Positions 24,990 to 35,600 of a stretch of DNA of 64,000 bases are shown piece by piece; the first letter of the stretch is position 1; every line of letters starts with the position of its first letter. This DNA comes from RHKX01 sp046330285. GTDB lineage: Bacteria; Actinomycetota; Thermoleophilia; Solirubrobacterales; 70-9. The notes under the pieces were generated by a model, which worked only from the letters and a program-made list of their open reading frames with translations, had not been told where the DNA came from and made no database searches. Where the stretch lies: contig JAXLSX010000007.1 of assembly GCA_046330285.1 (NCBI GenBank), positions 1 to 64,000 of the forward strand. The letters run 5' to 3'. The translations under genes were made by a program, and so were the position numbers.

Positions 24990-26425
24990 GCGGGCAGCGT
25001 CACCTCGAACAACGCGCCGCCTCCCGGCGCGTTCGCGGCGCGAACCTCTCCCCCGTGCGCGGCCGCTACCGCCGCGACCACCGCGAGGCCGAGACCGGCG
25101 CCGCCCGTCTCGCGGCTCCGCGCCTCGTCGGCGCGCCAGAAGCGCTCGAAGACCGCCTCCTCGCCGCCCGCCGGCAAGCCGGATCCGTGATCGCGGACCG
25201 TGAGGACGGCGCGGCCGTCCGTCCTCGCCACGGCGACCTCGATCGGGCCGGACCCGGAATATTCGATGGCGTTCGCGAGGAGGTTCGCGGCCACCTGCCG
25301 GAGCTGATCGGGGTCGCCGTCGACGTTCACCGGAGCGGGCGCGTCGAGGACGACCTCGCGGTCCGGCGCGACGGCGGTCGCGTCGGCGCAGGCGTCGGCG
25401 GCGAGCGCCGCCAGATCGACCCGCTCACGCCGCGGCTCGCGGACCTCGTCGAGCCGGGCGAGGGTGAGCAGGTCGTCGACGAGCCCGCTCATCCGCGTCG
25501 ACTCCTCCTCGATCCGGCGCATCGACCGCTCGAGGTCGTCCGGATCGGCGCTCGCCCCGAGCCGGAACAGCTCGGCGTAGCCGCGGATCGAGCTCAGCGG
25601 CGTCCGCAGCTCGTGCGACGCGTCGGCGAGGAAGCTCCGCAGCCGCTCCTCGCTCGCGCGCTGCTCGGCGAAGGCGCGCTCGAGTCGCGACAACATCGAG
25701 TTGAAGGCGATCCCGAGCCGGCCGACCTCGGTCCGCTCGTCGACGTCGCCGACCCGGTGGGACATGTCGCCGGCCGCGATCTCGCCCGCGGTCTCCTCGA
25801 TCCGCGAGAGGGGACGCAGGCCGACGCGGACCGCCCACCAGCTCAGTGCCGCCAGCGCGGCCAGGGTCGCGAGCCCGACCACGAGCTCGATCGCCCGCAT
25901 CCGAGCCAGCGTGCCGTTGAGATCGTCGAGCGGAATCGCCGCGACGACGATGTCGCCCGCCGGACCGGTCATCGTCGCGACCCGGAACATGCCGTCTCCC
26001 GATTCGGCGGGAACCTCGATGGTGGGGTCGCCGTCGAAGCCGGCCGACGACGGCAGCTCCTGGGGGAGGTCGGGAACCGGGAGGTCGCCCTCGCCCCCGC
26101 TGCTGACGATCCGCCCGGACAACACCCGGCCATCGGAGCCGGTCACCTGCCCGTAGGTGCCGGTCGGCAGCTGCGGTCCGATCGGCTCGGGTCCCGGCCC
26201 CTCCCCCATCGGTCCGTCCGGACCGAACCCCGCGCCGAACGGCACCGCCCCGCCCGCATCGGTGACCAGCGAGCGGACGACCAGCGGCACGGCGTCGCGC
26301 GCCTGCTGGTCGACGCGGTCGGAGAGGTAGGAGCGCAGCGCCAGATAGGAGACGACGCCGAGCACGAGTAGACCGAGCGCCGCGACCGCGACCAGGATCA
26401 GGACGAGCCGGCGGCTCAGCGACAC
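24986..26425 (-). CDS. sensor histidine kinase
   Basis: 479 residues. First membrane helix ~8-30, an extracytoplasmic sensor region rich in Gly/Pro/Asp (~35-160), a second helix ~165-190, a HAMP linker, the H-box SHELRTPLSSI (His271), and ATPase boxes ANLLANAIEYS (N), DHGSGLP (G1) and GGAGLGLAVV (G2). The GTG start lies 2 nt after the response-regulator stop. The stimulus is unknown. Its stop codon is part of the palindromic element ending at 24989. Confidence 0.94.
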   Translation of the reverse strand: MSLSRRLVLILVAVAALGLLVLGVVSYLALRSYLSDRVDQQARDAVPLVVRSLVTDAGGAVPFGAGFGPDGPMGEGPGPEPIGPQLPTGTYGQVTGSDGRVLSGRIVSSGGEGDLPVPDLPQELPSSAGFDGDPTIEVPAESGDGMFRVATMTGPAGDIVVAAIPLDDLNGTLARMRAIELVVGLATLAALAALSWWAVRVGLRPLSRIEETAGEIAAGDMSHRVGDVDERTEVGRLGIAFNSMLSRLERAFAEQRASEERLRSFLADASHELRTPLSSIRGYAELFRLGASADPDDLERSMRRIEEESTRMSGLVDDLLTLARLDEVREPRRERVDLAALAADACADATAVAPDREVVLDAPAPVNVDGDPDQLRQVAANLLANAIEYSGSGPIEVAVARTDGRAVLTVRDHGSGLPAGGEEAVFERFWRADEARSRETGGAGLGLAVVAAVAAAHGGEVRAANAPGGGALFEVTLPA

Positions 26426-26427
26426 GG

Positions 26428-27135
26428 TCAGGACCTCGGCAGTCGCAGCGAGTAGCCGACGCCGCGGACCGTGTGGATCAGCGGCCGCTCGGCGCGGTCG
26501 ACCTTCCGTCGCAGATAGCTGACGTAGGTCTCGAGGATCCGCCCGTCGCCGCCGAAGTCGTAGCTCCAGACGTGATCGAGGATCTGGGCCCGGGTCAGCG
26601 CCCGGCGCGGGTTCAGCATCAGGTAGCGGAGCAGCCGGAACTCGGTGTCGGTCAGCTCGACCGGATCGCCGTCGCGAAAGACCTCGCGGGTGTCCTCGTC
26701 GAGCTCGATCGCGTCGAAGACGAGCCTGCCGCTCTCCTCCGAGGCGCCGGTGCGGCGAAGGATGGTCCTGATCCTCGCGACCAGCTCTTCGATGCTGAAG
26801 GGCTTCGTCACGTAGTCGTCGCCCCCGAGCGTCAGCCCCCGGACCTTGTCCTCGGTCGTGTCGCGGGCCGTCAGGAAGACGATCGGGATCTCGGACCGTT
26901 GCTCCGCGAGCCGCTCGGCCACTGCGAACCCGTCGAGGCCGGGCATCATCACGTCGAGCACGATCAGGTCCGGGCGGAACGTCCGGACCTGATCCAGGCA
27001 TCCGGGTCCGTCGGCCGCGGCAGCCACTTCGAAGCCCTCGTAGCGGAGGGCGATCGTCAGCAGCTCGGCGATGCTCGCCTCGTCGTCGACGACGAGGATC
27101 CGGGCGCCCCCCTCGTTCTGTCCGCCGGTTGCCAC
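26428..27135 (-). CDS. OmpR/PhoB-family response regulator
   Basis: 235 residues. Receiver domain with acidic pair Asp17-Asp18, phosphoacceptor Asp61 in VLDVMMPG and Lys in VTKPF; winged-helix DNA-binding domain from ~130, ending with IHTVRGVGYSLR. It is cotranscribed with and precedes its kinase. The start GTG at 27135 is the simplest choice. The regulon is not evident; it is not adjacent to pst. Confidence 0.95.
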   Translation of the reverse strand: MATGGQNEGGARILVVDDEASIAELLTIALRYEGFEVAAAADGPGCLDQVRTFRPDLIVLDVMMPGLDGFAVAERLAEQRSEIPIVFLTARDTTEDKVRGLTLGGDDYVTKPFSIEELVARIRTILRRTGASEESGRLVFDAIELDEDTREVFRDGDPVELTDTEFRLLRYLMLNPRRALTRAQILDHVWSYDFGGDGRILETYVSYLRRKVDRAERPLIHTVRGVGYSLRLPRS

Positions 27136-27298
27136 CGGACAATGATCGCGGCCGAACCTGAGAGTTTCCTGGGGACGCCGGATTCGGCTTAAGGCCTGGC
27201 ATTCCGCACTCGCCCTTCGGGGATGGACAGCGGTCCCGCGCCCTGTTAGAACTCCGCGCGTGCTGACGGGAGGCAGGGTCCTTAGGCATAGGCTGGGT

Positions 27299-29563
27299 AT
27301 GCGACGGGTCGCGCGCGCGACCGTCCCCGTCTGCGTGGCGCTCGTCGCCCTCGGTGCCGCCGCCGGCGCCCAGGCTGCGGGCGGTTCGCTCGAGGCTCAC
27401 GGCAGCGCCGAACAGGTCTACGCGACTGGGCTGGAGCCGGGGACGGCGACGCGGCTTCTCGATCGCAGGGGCGACGTGGTCGCGAAGCAGCGCGCCGGCG
27501 AACTCGGCGGGGTCGTCTACCGCAACGTCAAGCCCGGCAACGGCTACCGGCTGAAGGCGGGCGGCGCGCAGTCCGGCCGGCTCCGGGTGCTCTCGGACAA
27601 GCCGGCGCCGCCGAACACGAAGGTTTACGACCAGGACATTCCCGCCGACGGCTACGGGTACCTGACGACGCGCGACGGGACCAAGCTCGCGATCAACGTC
27701 CATCCCCCGACCGACGTCAGCAGCGTCATCCCGGGCCTCGACCTTCCGTCGCTTCCCTCCGGGGCCCCGACGCCGACGCTGATCGAGTACGCCGGCTACG
27801 GCTACGCGGACCCGGCCGGGCCGCAGAGCGGGATCTCGATCCTGGCAAACCTGATGGGCTTCACCGTCGTCGACGTCAACATGCGCGGCACCGGCTGCTC
27901 CGGCGGGTCGTTCGACTTCTTCGAGCCGCTGCAGTCGCTCGACGGCTACGACATCGTCGAAACGATCGCCCGCCAGCCCTGGGTCGCCAACGGCAAGGTC
28001 GGGATGATGGGCATCTCCTACGGCGGCATCAGCCAGCTCTTCACCGCCGCCACGAACCCGCCGAGCCTGGCCGCGATCTCGCCGCTGTCGGTCATCGACA
28101 ACACGCAGACCACTCTTTATCCCGGCGGCATCCTCAACACCGGCTTCGCCCTCAACTGGGCGAAGGAGCGGGTCCACGACGCACTCCCCGCCTCGCCCGA
28201 CGGCGGCCAGCCCTGGGCGTACCAGCGGATCCAGGAGGGCGACGACGTCTGCGCCGACAACCAGGACCTCCATCCGGAGGCCGTCAACCTGCTGAAGAAG
28301 GTCGAGGACAACGACCACTACAAGCCGAAAGTCGCCGACCCGCTGGCGCCGGTCACCTTCGTCGACAAGATCAAGACGCCGGTCTTCATGGCCTGCCAGT
28401 GGACCGACGAGCAGACGGGCGGCCACTGCCCGACGCTCGCCTCGCGGTTCACCGGGACCGACCGGAAGTGGTTCACGTTCACGAACGGAACCCACGTCGA
28501 TTCGCTTGCGCCGGAGACCTTCAACCGCTGGTACGACTTCCTCAAGATCTACGTCGCCAAGCAGGCGCCGCTCAGCAATGCGGCCCTGATCCAGGGTGCG
28601 GCCCCGGTCATCTACCAGGAGGCGATGGGGATCCCGGGAGTGACGCTGCCGCCCGACCCGATCCAGGCGCAGCCGACCTACGAGGGCGCGAAGGAGGCCT
28701 TCGAGGACACCGACCGGATCCGGATCCTGTTCGACAACGGTGCCGGCCGGCCCACCGCCGGTCAGCCCTACCCGGGCTACGAGCGCTCGTTCAAGCGCTT
28801 CCCGGTGCCGAGGACGAAGGGTCGGTCGTGGTTCCTCTCCCGCAAGGGCCGGCTGAGCGACGCCCGACCGAAGCGACGCGAGTCGAGCGGGTTCCGCTGG
28901 GACTCCGGTGCCACGTCACCGACGAACTTCAGCGGCGACACCGGCGCCGGCGGCCTCTGGCAGGCGACGCCCGACTACCACTGGGAGCAACGACCCGAGG
29001 GAACCGCCGTCTCCTATCTGACCAAGCCGCTCGCCGCCGACACGACCGTGCTCGGCGCCGGCTACGTCAAGGTCTTCGTCCGCTCGTCGAAGCCGAGCGT
29101 CGACCTCCAGGCCACGATCTCGGAGGTCCGCCCCGACGGCAAGGAGACCTTCGTCCAGGGCGGCTGGGTCCGCGGCAACGAGCGCAAGCTCGACCGCAAG
29201 AAGAGCACCCGCCTGGCTCCCGTCCTCAGCCTCCGCAAGCGCGACGTCAAGCCGATGCCGAGCGACCGCTTCGTCCCGGTGACGATCCCCCTCTACTACC
29301 AGGGCCACGGCTACCGGACCGGCTCGCGGATCCGGGTGACGATCTCGGCGCCCAACGGCGACCAGCCGATCTGGGCGTTCGCCCGGGCGAAGCCGAAGCG
29401 CAAGGCGAAGGTCGCGATCTCCTCGGCGAAGCGGCGCCCGTCGAAGCTGACGCTGCCGGTCGTGCCGGGTGGCGTGCCGACCGCGCTGCCGCCCTGCCCG
29501 GGGCTCCGCGGCGAGCCCTGCCGCGACTACCAGCCGCTGGTCAACAGGCCGGCGAAGCCCTAG
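27299..29563 (+). CDS. secreted CocE/NonD (X-Pro dipeptidyl-peptidase-like) hydrolase
   Basis: 754 residues with a Sec signal peptide (MRRVARATVPV to about AQAAG). The alpha/beta-hydrolase core has a GISYGG nucleophile elbow (Ser240) preceded by VDVNMRGTGCSGG; a C-terminal jelly-roll beta domain follows (from about LTKPLAADTTVLG). This is the S15/CocE layout: cleavage of X-Pro dipeptides or ester bonds. The ATG at 27299 follows TAGGCT by 4 nt; a GTG at 27260 is possible but would precede the signal peptide. Ends by sharing CTAG with the convergent gene. Confidence 0.88.
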   Translation: MRRVARATVPVCVALVALGAAAGAQAAGGSLEAHGSAEQVYATGLEPGTATRLLDRRGDVVAKQRAGELGGVVYRNVKPGNGYRLKAGGAQSGRLRVLSDKPAPPNTKVYDQDIPADGYGYLTTRDGTKLAINVHPPTDVSSVIPGLDLPSLPSGAPTPTLIEYAGYGYADPAGPQSGISILANLMGFTVVDVNMRGTGCSGGSFDFFEPLQSLDGYDIVETIARQPWVANGKVGMMGISYGGISQLFTAATNPPSLAAISPLSVIDNTQTTLYPGGILNTGFALNWAKERVHDALPASPDGGQPWAYQRIQEGDDVCADNQDLHPEAVNLLKKVEDNDHYKPKVADPLAPVTFVDKIKTPVFMACQWTDEQTGGHCPTLASRFTGTDRKWFTFTNGTHVDSLAPETFNRWYDFLKIYVAKQAPLSNAALIQGAAPVIYQEAMGIPGVTLPPDPIQAQPTYEGAKEAFEDTDRIRILFDNGAGRPTAGQPYPGYERSFKRFPVPRTKGRSWFLSRKGRLSDARPKRRESSGFRWDSGATSPTNFSGDTGAGGLWQATPDYHWEQRPEGTAVSYLTKPLAADTTVLGAGYVKVFVRSSKPSVDLQATISEVRPDGKETFVQGGWVRGNERKLDRKKSTRLAPVLSLRKRDVKPMPSDRFVPVTIPLYYQGHGYRTGSRIRVTISAPNGDQPIWAFARAKPKRKAKVAISSAKRRPSKLTLPVVPGGVPTALPPCPGLRGEPCRDYQPLVNRPAKP

Positions 29564-30324
29564 CGGCCGAGGACCAGGGGCTCGCGGTCCTCGCCGGCCA
29601 CCCGGCCGTCGGCGAGCCGGATGACCCGCGGTGAGTCCGCGGCGATCGACGGATCGTGTGTGACCAGCACGATCGTCATGCCGCTCTCGCGCCAGAGATC
29701 GCGCAGCAGGGTGAGGATCTGCCCGCCCGTCGCCGAGTCGAGGTTGCCGGTCGGCTCGTCGGCCAGCAGCACCTCCGGCTCGTTGATGAGCGCCCGCGCG
29801 ATCGCAACCCGCTGCTGCTCGCCGCCGGATAGCTCAGCGGGCAGGTGCCCGACGCGGTCGGCCAGCCCGACGCGGTCGAGCATCGCGGCGGCGCGGTCGC
29901 GCAGCGTGGCTCCGTCGAGCCCGAGCGGAGCCGCGGCGACCTCCACGTTCTCCCCGGCGGTCAGCGTCGGGATCAGGTTGAACTGCTGGAAGACGAATCC
30001 GATCGTCCGCAGCCGGATCGCCGCCAGGTCGGCGTCGCCCGCCCGGCCGAGCTCGAGCCCGTCGAGCGCGAGCCTGCCGGCCGACGGCCGGTCGAGCCCG
30101 CCGACCAGTTGCAGGAGCGTCGACTTGCCGGAGCCCGACGAGCCGACGATCGCGACCAGCTCGCCGGACGCGATCTCGAGATCGACCCCCTCGAGCGCGG
30201 TGACCGCGTTCGCGCCGGACCCGTAGACCTTCGTCACCGAGTCGAGCCTGTAGATGGAGTTCGTGTCGTTGCCGTTCATCGTCTTTCGCTTTCGTTTCGT
30301 GTCGTGCTCTCCGGCCGCGGTCAT
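29560..30324 (-). CDS. ABC exporter ATPase, MacB/LolD-like
   Basis: 254 residues. Walker A GSSGSGKST, Q-loop QQFNLIPTLTAGEN, signature LSGGEQQRVAIARAL, Walker B VLLADEPTGNLDS and switch His VTHDPSI, the LolD/MacB/FtsE type. The ATG at 30324 overlaps the permease stop (ATGA); an alternative ATG is at 30279. It should work with the permease just upstream, possibly to export a lipid or peptide or to act mechanically at the envelope. Confidence 0.93.
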   Translation of the reverse strand: MTAAGEHDTKRKRKTMNGNDTNSIYRLDSVTKVYGSGANAVTALEGVDLEIASGELVAIVGSSGSGKSTLLQLVGGLDRPSAGRLALDGLELGRAGDADLAAIRLRTIGFVFQQFNLIPTLTAGENVEVAAAPLGLDGATLRDRAAAMLDRVGLADRVGHLPAELSGGEQQRVAIARALINEPEVLLADEPTGNLDSATGGQILTLLRDLWRESGMTIVLVTHDPSIAADSPRVIRLADGRVAGEDREPLVLGR

Positions 30325-31799
30325 CCGAGGCTCCGCAGGGCCTCGGCGGGACGCAGCCGAGCCGCTCGCATGCCGCCGAAAACACCGGCGATCAGGCCGC
30401 CGAGAACCGCTAGGGCGATCGCGAGCAGCGCCATCCCGGGGCTCACCGGAGCGCCGAGGGTCACGGTGCTCGCGACCGCTGCTGCGGCATCCGCGCCCGG
30501 AGGGCCACCGATGCCGGGCGCGCCGCCGGTCCCGGGAGGGCCGGGCATGCCGCTGGACGCCGAGTCGAGCGAGGCGTCGAGGCTGATCCCCGCCGCCCCG
30601 ATCGCGGCCGCGGCGGCCAGGCCGACCGCGACCCCGAGGAGGCCTCCGATCAGTCCCTGGACGACCGACTCGCCGGCGACCTGGCGGACGACGAGCCACT
30701 GCCGCCAGCCGATCGCCTTCAGCGTCCCGAGCTCGCGGGTGCGCTTCGCCACCGACGACAGCGTCACCAGCGTGGTGATCCCGAATGCGCCGACCAGGGC
30801 GACGATCGCGAGGGCGGTGCCGAGCTTGCCCGACAGGTTCTCGGCGTCGACGAGCGAGCCGCTCACCTGATCGGCGAGGTCGGAGGCGGTCGTCACCTCC
30901 GCGCCGGAGAAGGCGCTCTCGATCCGGTCGGAGACGGCGCCGACCTCGTCAGCGCTCGCCGCCTTGACCTCGACCGCGTTCACGCGACCCTCGAGGTCCG
31001 CGAGCTTCTGGAGCCGGCCGAGTTCGACGTAGACGTCGGATGACTGCCCGCCGACTGCTCCGCTCGAGATCCCGACGATCTCGAAGTCCTCGCCGCCGAC
31101 GTCGACGGCGTCGCCGATCGCCAGGCCCTCCTGGGTCGCATAAGACTGCGAGACAACGGCTTCGGAGGCGCCGGCGATGTAGGAGCCGTCGGTGATCTGC
31201 GACTCCGTCAGCAACCCGAGGTCCGGGTTGGAGGTGTCGACGCCGCTGACCGTCGTCGTGTCGAAGTTGATCGAGTCGGGCGGACCGGCAGCCCCGGAGT
31301 CGGTCGGAGGGGCTCCGGTCGCCGAGGGGGTCGCGGACGCACTCTGCTCGGGAACCTTGCCCGAGACGTGGGCGACGGTGAGCGTCAGACCGACAGCCGT
31401 GGTGTCGACCCCGTCGACCGCGGCCACCCGCTTCTGCTTTGCGACCGGGAAGCTGGTGTCGGTGGAGACGTACTGGTAGGTGTCGAACTTCTCCCCGGCC
31501 TTGCCGAGGTCGTCGAGGCCGATCGGACCTCCTCCCGCATCCGGCGGCGGGCCGCCCTCCTCGATCTGCATCGGCCGGGAGACCGACATCTCGGTCCCGA
31601 CACCGGTGAGCGGCTCGAGGACCTCCGATTGGGCATCGTCGAGTCCGGCGGACAGCGCTGTCACCGCGACGACAAGGCCGACGCCGAGCGCCAAACAGGT
31701 CGCGGTCAGGATCGTCCTGCCCTTGCGGCGGCGCAGTTCGGCGCCGAGGTAACGGATGTAGAACACGGAGAAGCCCTTTCGTCGCTTGCGGAGGGGCAT
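30321..31799 (-). CDS. ABC permease, MacB/FtsX-like
   Basis: 492 residues. N-terminal membrane helix near ATCLALGVGLVVAVTALSAG, a large extracytoplasmic domain (~60-310) of MacB periplasmic type, then three C-terminal helices with the FtsX signature KRTRELGTLKAIGWRQW. A Gly/Pro-rich external loop (SGMPGPPGTGGAPGIGGPPG) between the last helices is unusual. The ATG at 31799 was chosen; a GTG at 31808 is possible. Divergent from the next gene across 63 bp. Confidence 0.9.
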   Translation of the reverse strand: MPLRKRRKGFSVFYIRYLGAELRRRKGRTILTATCLALGVGLVVAVTALSAGLDDAQSEVLEPLTGVGTEMSVSRPMQIEEGGPPPDAGGGPIGLDDLGKAGEKFDTYQYVSTDTSFPVAKQKRVAAVDGVDTTAVGLTLTVAHVSGKVPEQSASATPSATGAPPTDSGAAGPPDSINFDTTTVSGVDTSNPDLGLLTESQITDGSYIAGASEAVVSQSYATQEGLAIGDAVDVGGEDFEIVGISSGAVGGQSSDVYVELGRLQKLADLEGRVNAVEVKAASADEVGAVSDRIESAFSGAEVTTASDLADQVSGSLVDAENLSGKLGTALAIVALVGAFGITTLVTLSSVAKRTRELGTLKAIGWRQWLVVRQVAGESVVQGLIGGLLGVAVGLAAAAAIGAAGISLDASLDSASSGMPGPPGTGGAPGIGGPPGADAAAAVASTVTLGAPVSPGMALLAIALAVLGGLIAGVFGGMRAARLRPAEALRSLG

Positions 31800-31850
31800 C
31801 GAATCCACTGGCGGTGGGAACTCCGTGGGAGCCGCCTGAGAAGGGCCTGA

Positions 31851-31856
31851 GAGAAT
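31851..31856 (+). promoter_or_regulatory. -10-like box, leaderless start
   Basis: GAGAAT ends 6 nt before the ATG at 31863 with no ribosome site. A weaker match to TANNNT than the other examples. Confidence 0.3.
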
Positions 31857-31862
31857 CGAGAA

Positions 31863-32432
31863 ATGGAAAGCCCGGACGACTGGGTGTTCGGCTACGGGTC
31901 CCTCGTCGCCGAGAACCTGCCGAGGCCGGATGCGCCCGGCGGCCCGATCTGGGCGGAGCTCGAGGGTCACCGCAGGACCTGGAACATCGCGATGGCCAAC
32001 GCTGACCCGGTCAGCGACCCCAAGCACTACGTCGACCCGGAGACGGGGGACCGGCCGGACATCTACGTCGCGTTCGTGAACGTGACCGAGACCGGCGCCG
32101 GCGCCTGCCTCGGCGTCCTGATCCCAGCCGACGCCGCCGGGCTCGCCGCCTTCGACCACAGGGAGGTCAACTACCGGCGGATCGACGTCGGCGATCGCAT
32201 CTCCCCGCGCCCAGCGGGGAGGATCTGGACCTACGTCGGTCTCGACGCGGCGATCGAGCGGTTCCGGCGCGGGGACGAGCGCGGGACCGCGTTCGTCGCG
32301 GAGGCCTACGTCAAGGCCGTCCGGCGGGGTTTTCAGGGCGAGACCTGGTCTTTCGAGAGCTTTCTCGCGTCCACGGACTCCGTCACGGTCCCGTCTCGCG
32401 CGCTCTCGCTGGTCCGGCGCGACCCGCCCTGA
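31863..32432 (+). CDS. gamma-glutamylcyclotransferase-like protein
   Basis: 189 residues. The start VFGYGSLV is the substrate-loop motif of the gamma-glutamylcyclotransferase (GGCT/ChaC/AIG2-like) fold, followed by CLGVLIPADAAGLAAFDHRE with the acidic residue expected for catalysis (Glu in DHREVNY). It may release 5-oxoproline from gamma-glutamyl amines or peptides. It directly precedes glutamate synthase on the same strand, but with a 175-bp gap. Confidence 0.78.
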   Translation: MESPDDWVFGYGSLVAENLPRPDAPGGPIWAELEGHRRTWNIAMANADPVSDPKHYVDPETGDRPDIYVAFVNVTETGAGACLGVLIPADAAGLAAFDHREVNYRRIDVGDRISPRPAGRIWTYVGLDAAIERFRRGDERGTAFVAEAYVKAVRRGFQGETWSFESFLASTDSVTVPSRALSLVRRDPP

Positions 32433-32583
32433 GAATCCTGCCGGGGCCCGTCCGGTGAATCCGGATCGCGGATTCCGGCTCCGATTTCCGACGGCACCAT
32501 CCGGGTTGCCGTACCCTTTGCGGGCCGCCGTGCGGTCCCGAACCCGGGCTGCCAGAGGGGCCCACGCGTCGGCGGGCAACGAT

Positions 32584-32598
32584 CCGCACGCAGTGCGG
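32584..32598 (+). repeat. hairpin just before gltB start
   Basis: CCGCAC and GTGCGG flank GCA, ending 9 nt before the gltB ATG where a ribosome site would lie. No Shine-Dalgarno is visible nearby. The other ~150 bp of this gap hold nothing recognised. Confidence 0.4.
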
Positions 32599-32607
32599 TG
32601 CACTTTG

Positions 32608-35600
32608 ATGACTCGCGAGAACCACAAGGAACGACCGACCCCGACCGCCTCTCGCGAGGAGGACTTCGCGGGCGTCCACGACCCCTCCTTCTTCCACGAC
32701 GGATGCGGCGTCGCCTGCGTCGCCCGCCTCGACGGCCGCGCGATCCACGAGACGATCGACCGTGCCCTGGTCGCCCTCGACCGGCTCGAGCACCGCGGCG
32801 CCGCCGGCGCCGACGAGTCGACCGGCGACGGCGCCGGGATCATGTTCGGGCTCCCGCACGAGTTCTTCCGCTCGCGGACGGCCGAGATCGACACCAAGCC
32901 GGTCGTCCTCCCCGGTCCCGGGAAGCTCGCGGTCGCGATGTGCTTCATGCGCCGGGAGTCGGTCGGCGGCACCGAGCGGATCCGCACCCGGATCGAGGAG
33001 CTCGTGGCGGAGGCCGGCCACCGCGTCATCGGCTGGCGTCAGGTCCCGGTCGACGAGACGTCCTGCGGCGAGCTCGCCCGCGAGTCTGCTCCGCGGATCA
33101 GCCAGCTCTTCATCGAGGCCGGCGACGACGTCGGCGGCGAGGCCGAGTTCGACCGCAGCCTCTTCGTGGTCCGCCGCCGCGCCGAGCGCGAGTGCGGCGA
33201 CGACGTCTTCTTCCCGAGCATGTCCTGCCGGACGATCGTCTACAAGGGCATGCTCACGGCGCCGCAGCTGCCGCAGTTCTACCCCGACCTCCGCGACCTC
33301 TCGCTCCGCAGCACGTTCGCGATCGTCCACTCGCGGTTCTCGACGAACACCGCGCCGAGCTGGGAGCTCGCCCAGCCGCTGCGGATGATCGCCCACAACG
33401 GCGAGATCAACACCGTCCGCGGCAACATCAACTGGATGCGCGCCCGCGAGGCCGTGCTCTCATCCGACGAGTTCGGCGAGAGCCTCTCCGACTGCCTGCC
33501 GTTGATCGACGAGAGCGTCTCCGACTCCGCCGCGTTCGACCGCGCCTTCGAGCTGATGGTGCTCGGCGGGCGGACGCCGCAGCACGCGATGATGATGATG
33601 ATCCCGGCGTCCTGGGAGGACCGCGACGACGTCCCCGCCGAGCTCGAGGGCTTCTACCGCTACCACTCGCGACTGGTCGAGCCCTGGGACGGCCCCGCCG
33701 GGATCGCGTTCTGCGACGGCCACACGCTCGGCGCGATGCTCGACCGCAACGGCCTCCGTCCCGGTCGCTGGATGATCACCCGCGACGGCTGGATCTGCCT
33801 CGGCTCGGAGTCGGGGATCTTCACGACCACCCCGAACAAGATCGCCCGGATGGGACGTCTCGAGCCGGCCCAGCTCTTCGTCGTCGACCTCGAGACCGGG
33901 CTCGTCCGGACCGACGGCGAGCCCGAGCTCGCCGTCGCCACGGCCGCCCCGTTCGGCGAGTGGTACGCGGAGGGCAAGCTCGGCGTCCGCGAACTTCCCG
34001 ACCCGATGGCGACGATCCAGCCGATCGAGCCGCTGCTGACCCGTCAGCTCGCGTTCGGTTACACGCAGGAAGACCTGCGGACGCTGCTGGCGCCGCTGCT
34101 CCGCGACGGCCGCGAGCCAACCGGCTCGATGGGCAACGACGTCTCGCTGGCGGTCTTCTCCGACCACAGCCCGTCGCTGTTCAGCTACTTCAAGCAGCGC
34201 TTCGCCCAGGTGACCAACCCGGCGATCGACTCGGTCCGGGAGCAGTGCGTGATGAGCTTGCGGACCGACATCGGGCCGCAGGGCAACCTGCTCAGCACCG
34301 AGCCGCAGGTCGTCAACCACGTCGAGCTCGCGCAGCCGATCCTCACCGACTTCGAGCTCGAGCGCCTGCGCCGGAACCCGCACAACGCTCTCCACAGCAC
34401 GACGATCGACACGACCTGGTCGCTCGACGACGGCGAGGACGGCCTCGAGACGGCGCTCGAGCGGATCCGGCGCGAGGCCGTCGCCGCGCTCGAAGGCGAC
34501 ACGACCCTCCTGGTGCTCAGCGACCGGGCGACTAGCGCCGGCCGCGTCCCGATCCCGTCGCTGCTCGCCTGTTCGACCGTCCACCACGCGCTGACGCTCG
34601 AGGGCACCCGCCTGCGCGCCGCGCTCGTCGTCGAGTCCGGTGAGCCCCGCGAGATCCACCACCTAGCGGCGCTGATCGGGTACGGGGCGACCGCGATCAA
34701 CCCGTATCTGATGCTCGAGACGATGACGATGCTCGACGAGCCCACCGTCGGCCTCGACGGGCCGCTCGCCGACGCCAACGAGATCGCGATCGCCGGCATC
34801 AGCAAGGGCCTGCTCAAGGTGCTCTCGAAGATCGGCATCGCGACGATCCGCTCCTACCGCGGAGCGCAGATCTTCGAGATCGTCGGGATCGACCGCGACG
34901 TCGTCGATCACCACTTCACAGGCACGCCGTCGCGCCTCGACGGCATCGGGCTCGGCGAGATCGCCCGCGAGGCCCTCGACCGCCACGCCCGCGCCTACCC
35001 CGAGGCGCACGGGCTGGCGCTGGCCGAGCACGTCGAGACCGCCCGCCTCGCGGCCGAGAGCGAGAAACTGCTGCCGCAGGGTGGGGTCTACCGCTGGCGC
35101 CGCGACGGCGAGAAGCACATGTGGGACCCGGAGACGATCGCCTCGCTCCAGCGCGCCGCGCGGACCAAGGGCGATGACGCGCTCGAGTCCTACGAGGACT
35201 TCAGCCGGCGCGTCAATGAGGAGAACGCCGAGCACGCGCTGCTCCGCGGCCTGTTCGAGTTCGTCGAGTCCGACTCGCCGATCCCGCTCGACGAGGTCGA
35301 GCCGGCGGCAGAGATCGTCAAGCGCTTCTCGACCGGAGCGATGAGCCTCGGCGCGCTCTCGCCCGAGGCGCACGAGACCCTCGCGATCGCGATGAACCGC
35401 CTCGGCGGCTGGTCGAACAGCGGCGAGGGCGGCGAGGATCGCCGTCGCAACACCCCGGACCCGAACGGCGACAAGCGCCGCTCGCGGATCCGCCAGGTCG
35501 CCTCCGGCCGCTTCGGGGTCGACGTCGAGTACCTGTCGCGAGCCGACCAGATCCAGATCAAGATCGCCCAGGGCGCTAAGCCCGGCGAGGGCGGACAGCT

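Noticed and set aside
24986..28495. Very long reading frame continuing upstream of the histidine kinase across the response regulator and opposite the CocE gene
   Set aside because: GC-rich DNA keeps shadow frames open; only the kinase part has recognisable protein sequence.
32433..32607. Glutamine or other riboswitch ahead of gltB
   Set aside because: Only a short hairpin is visible; no glnA-type conserved sequence.
32455..32607. N-terminal extension of GltB from a GTG at 32455
   Set aside because: It would place ~50 unrelated residues before a propeptide of normal length.
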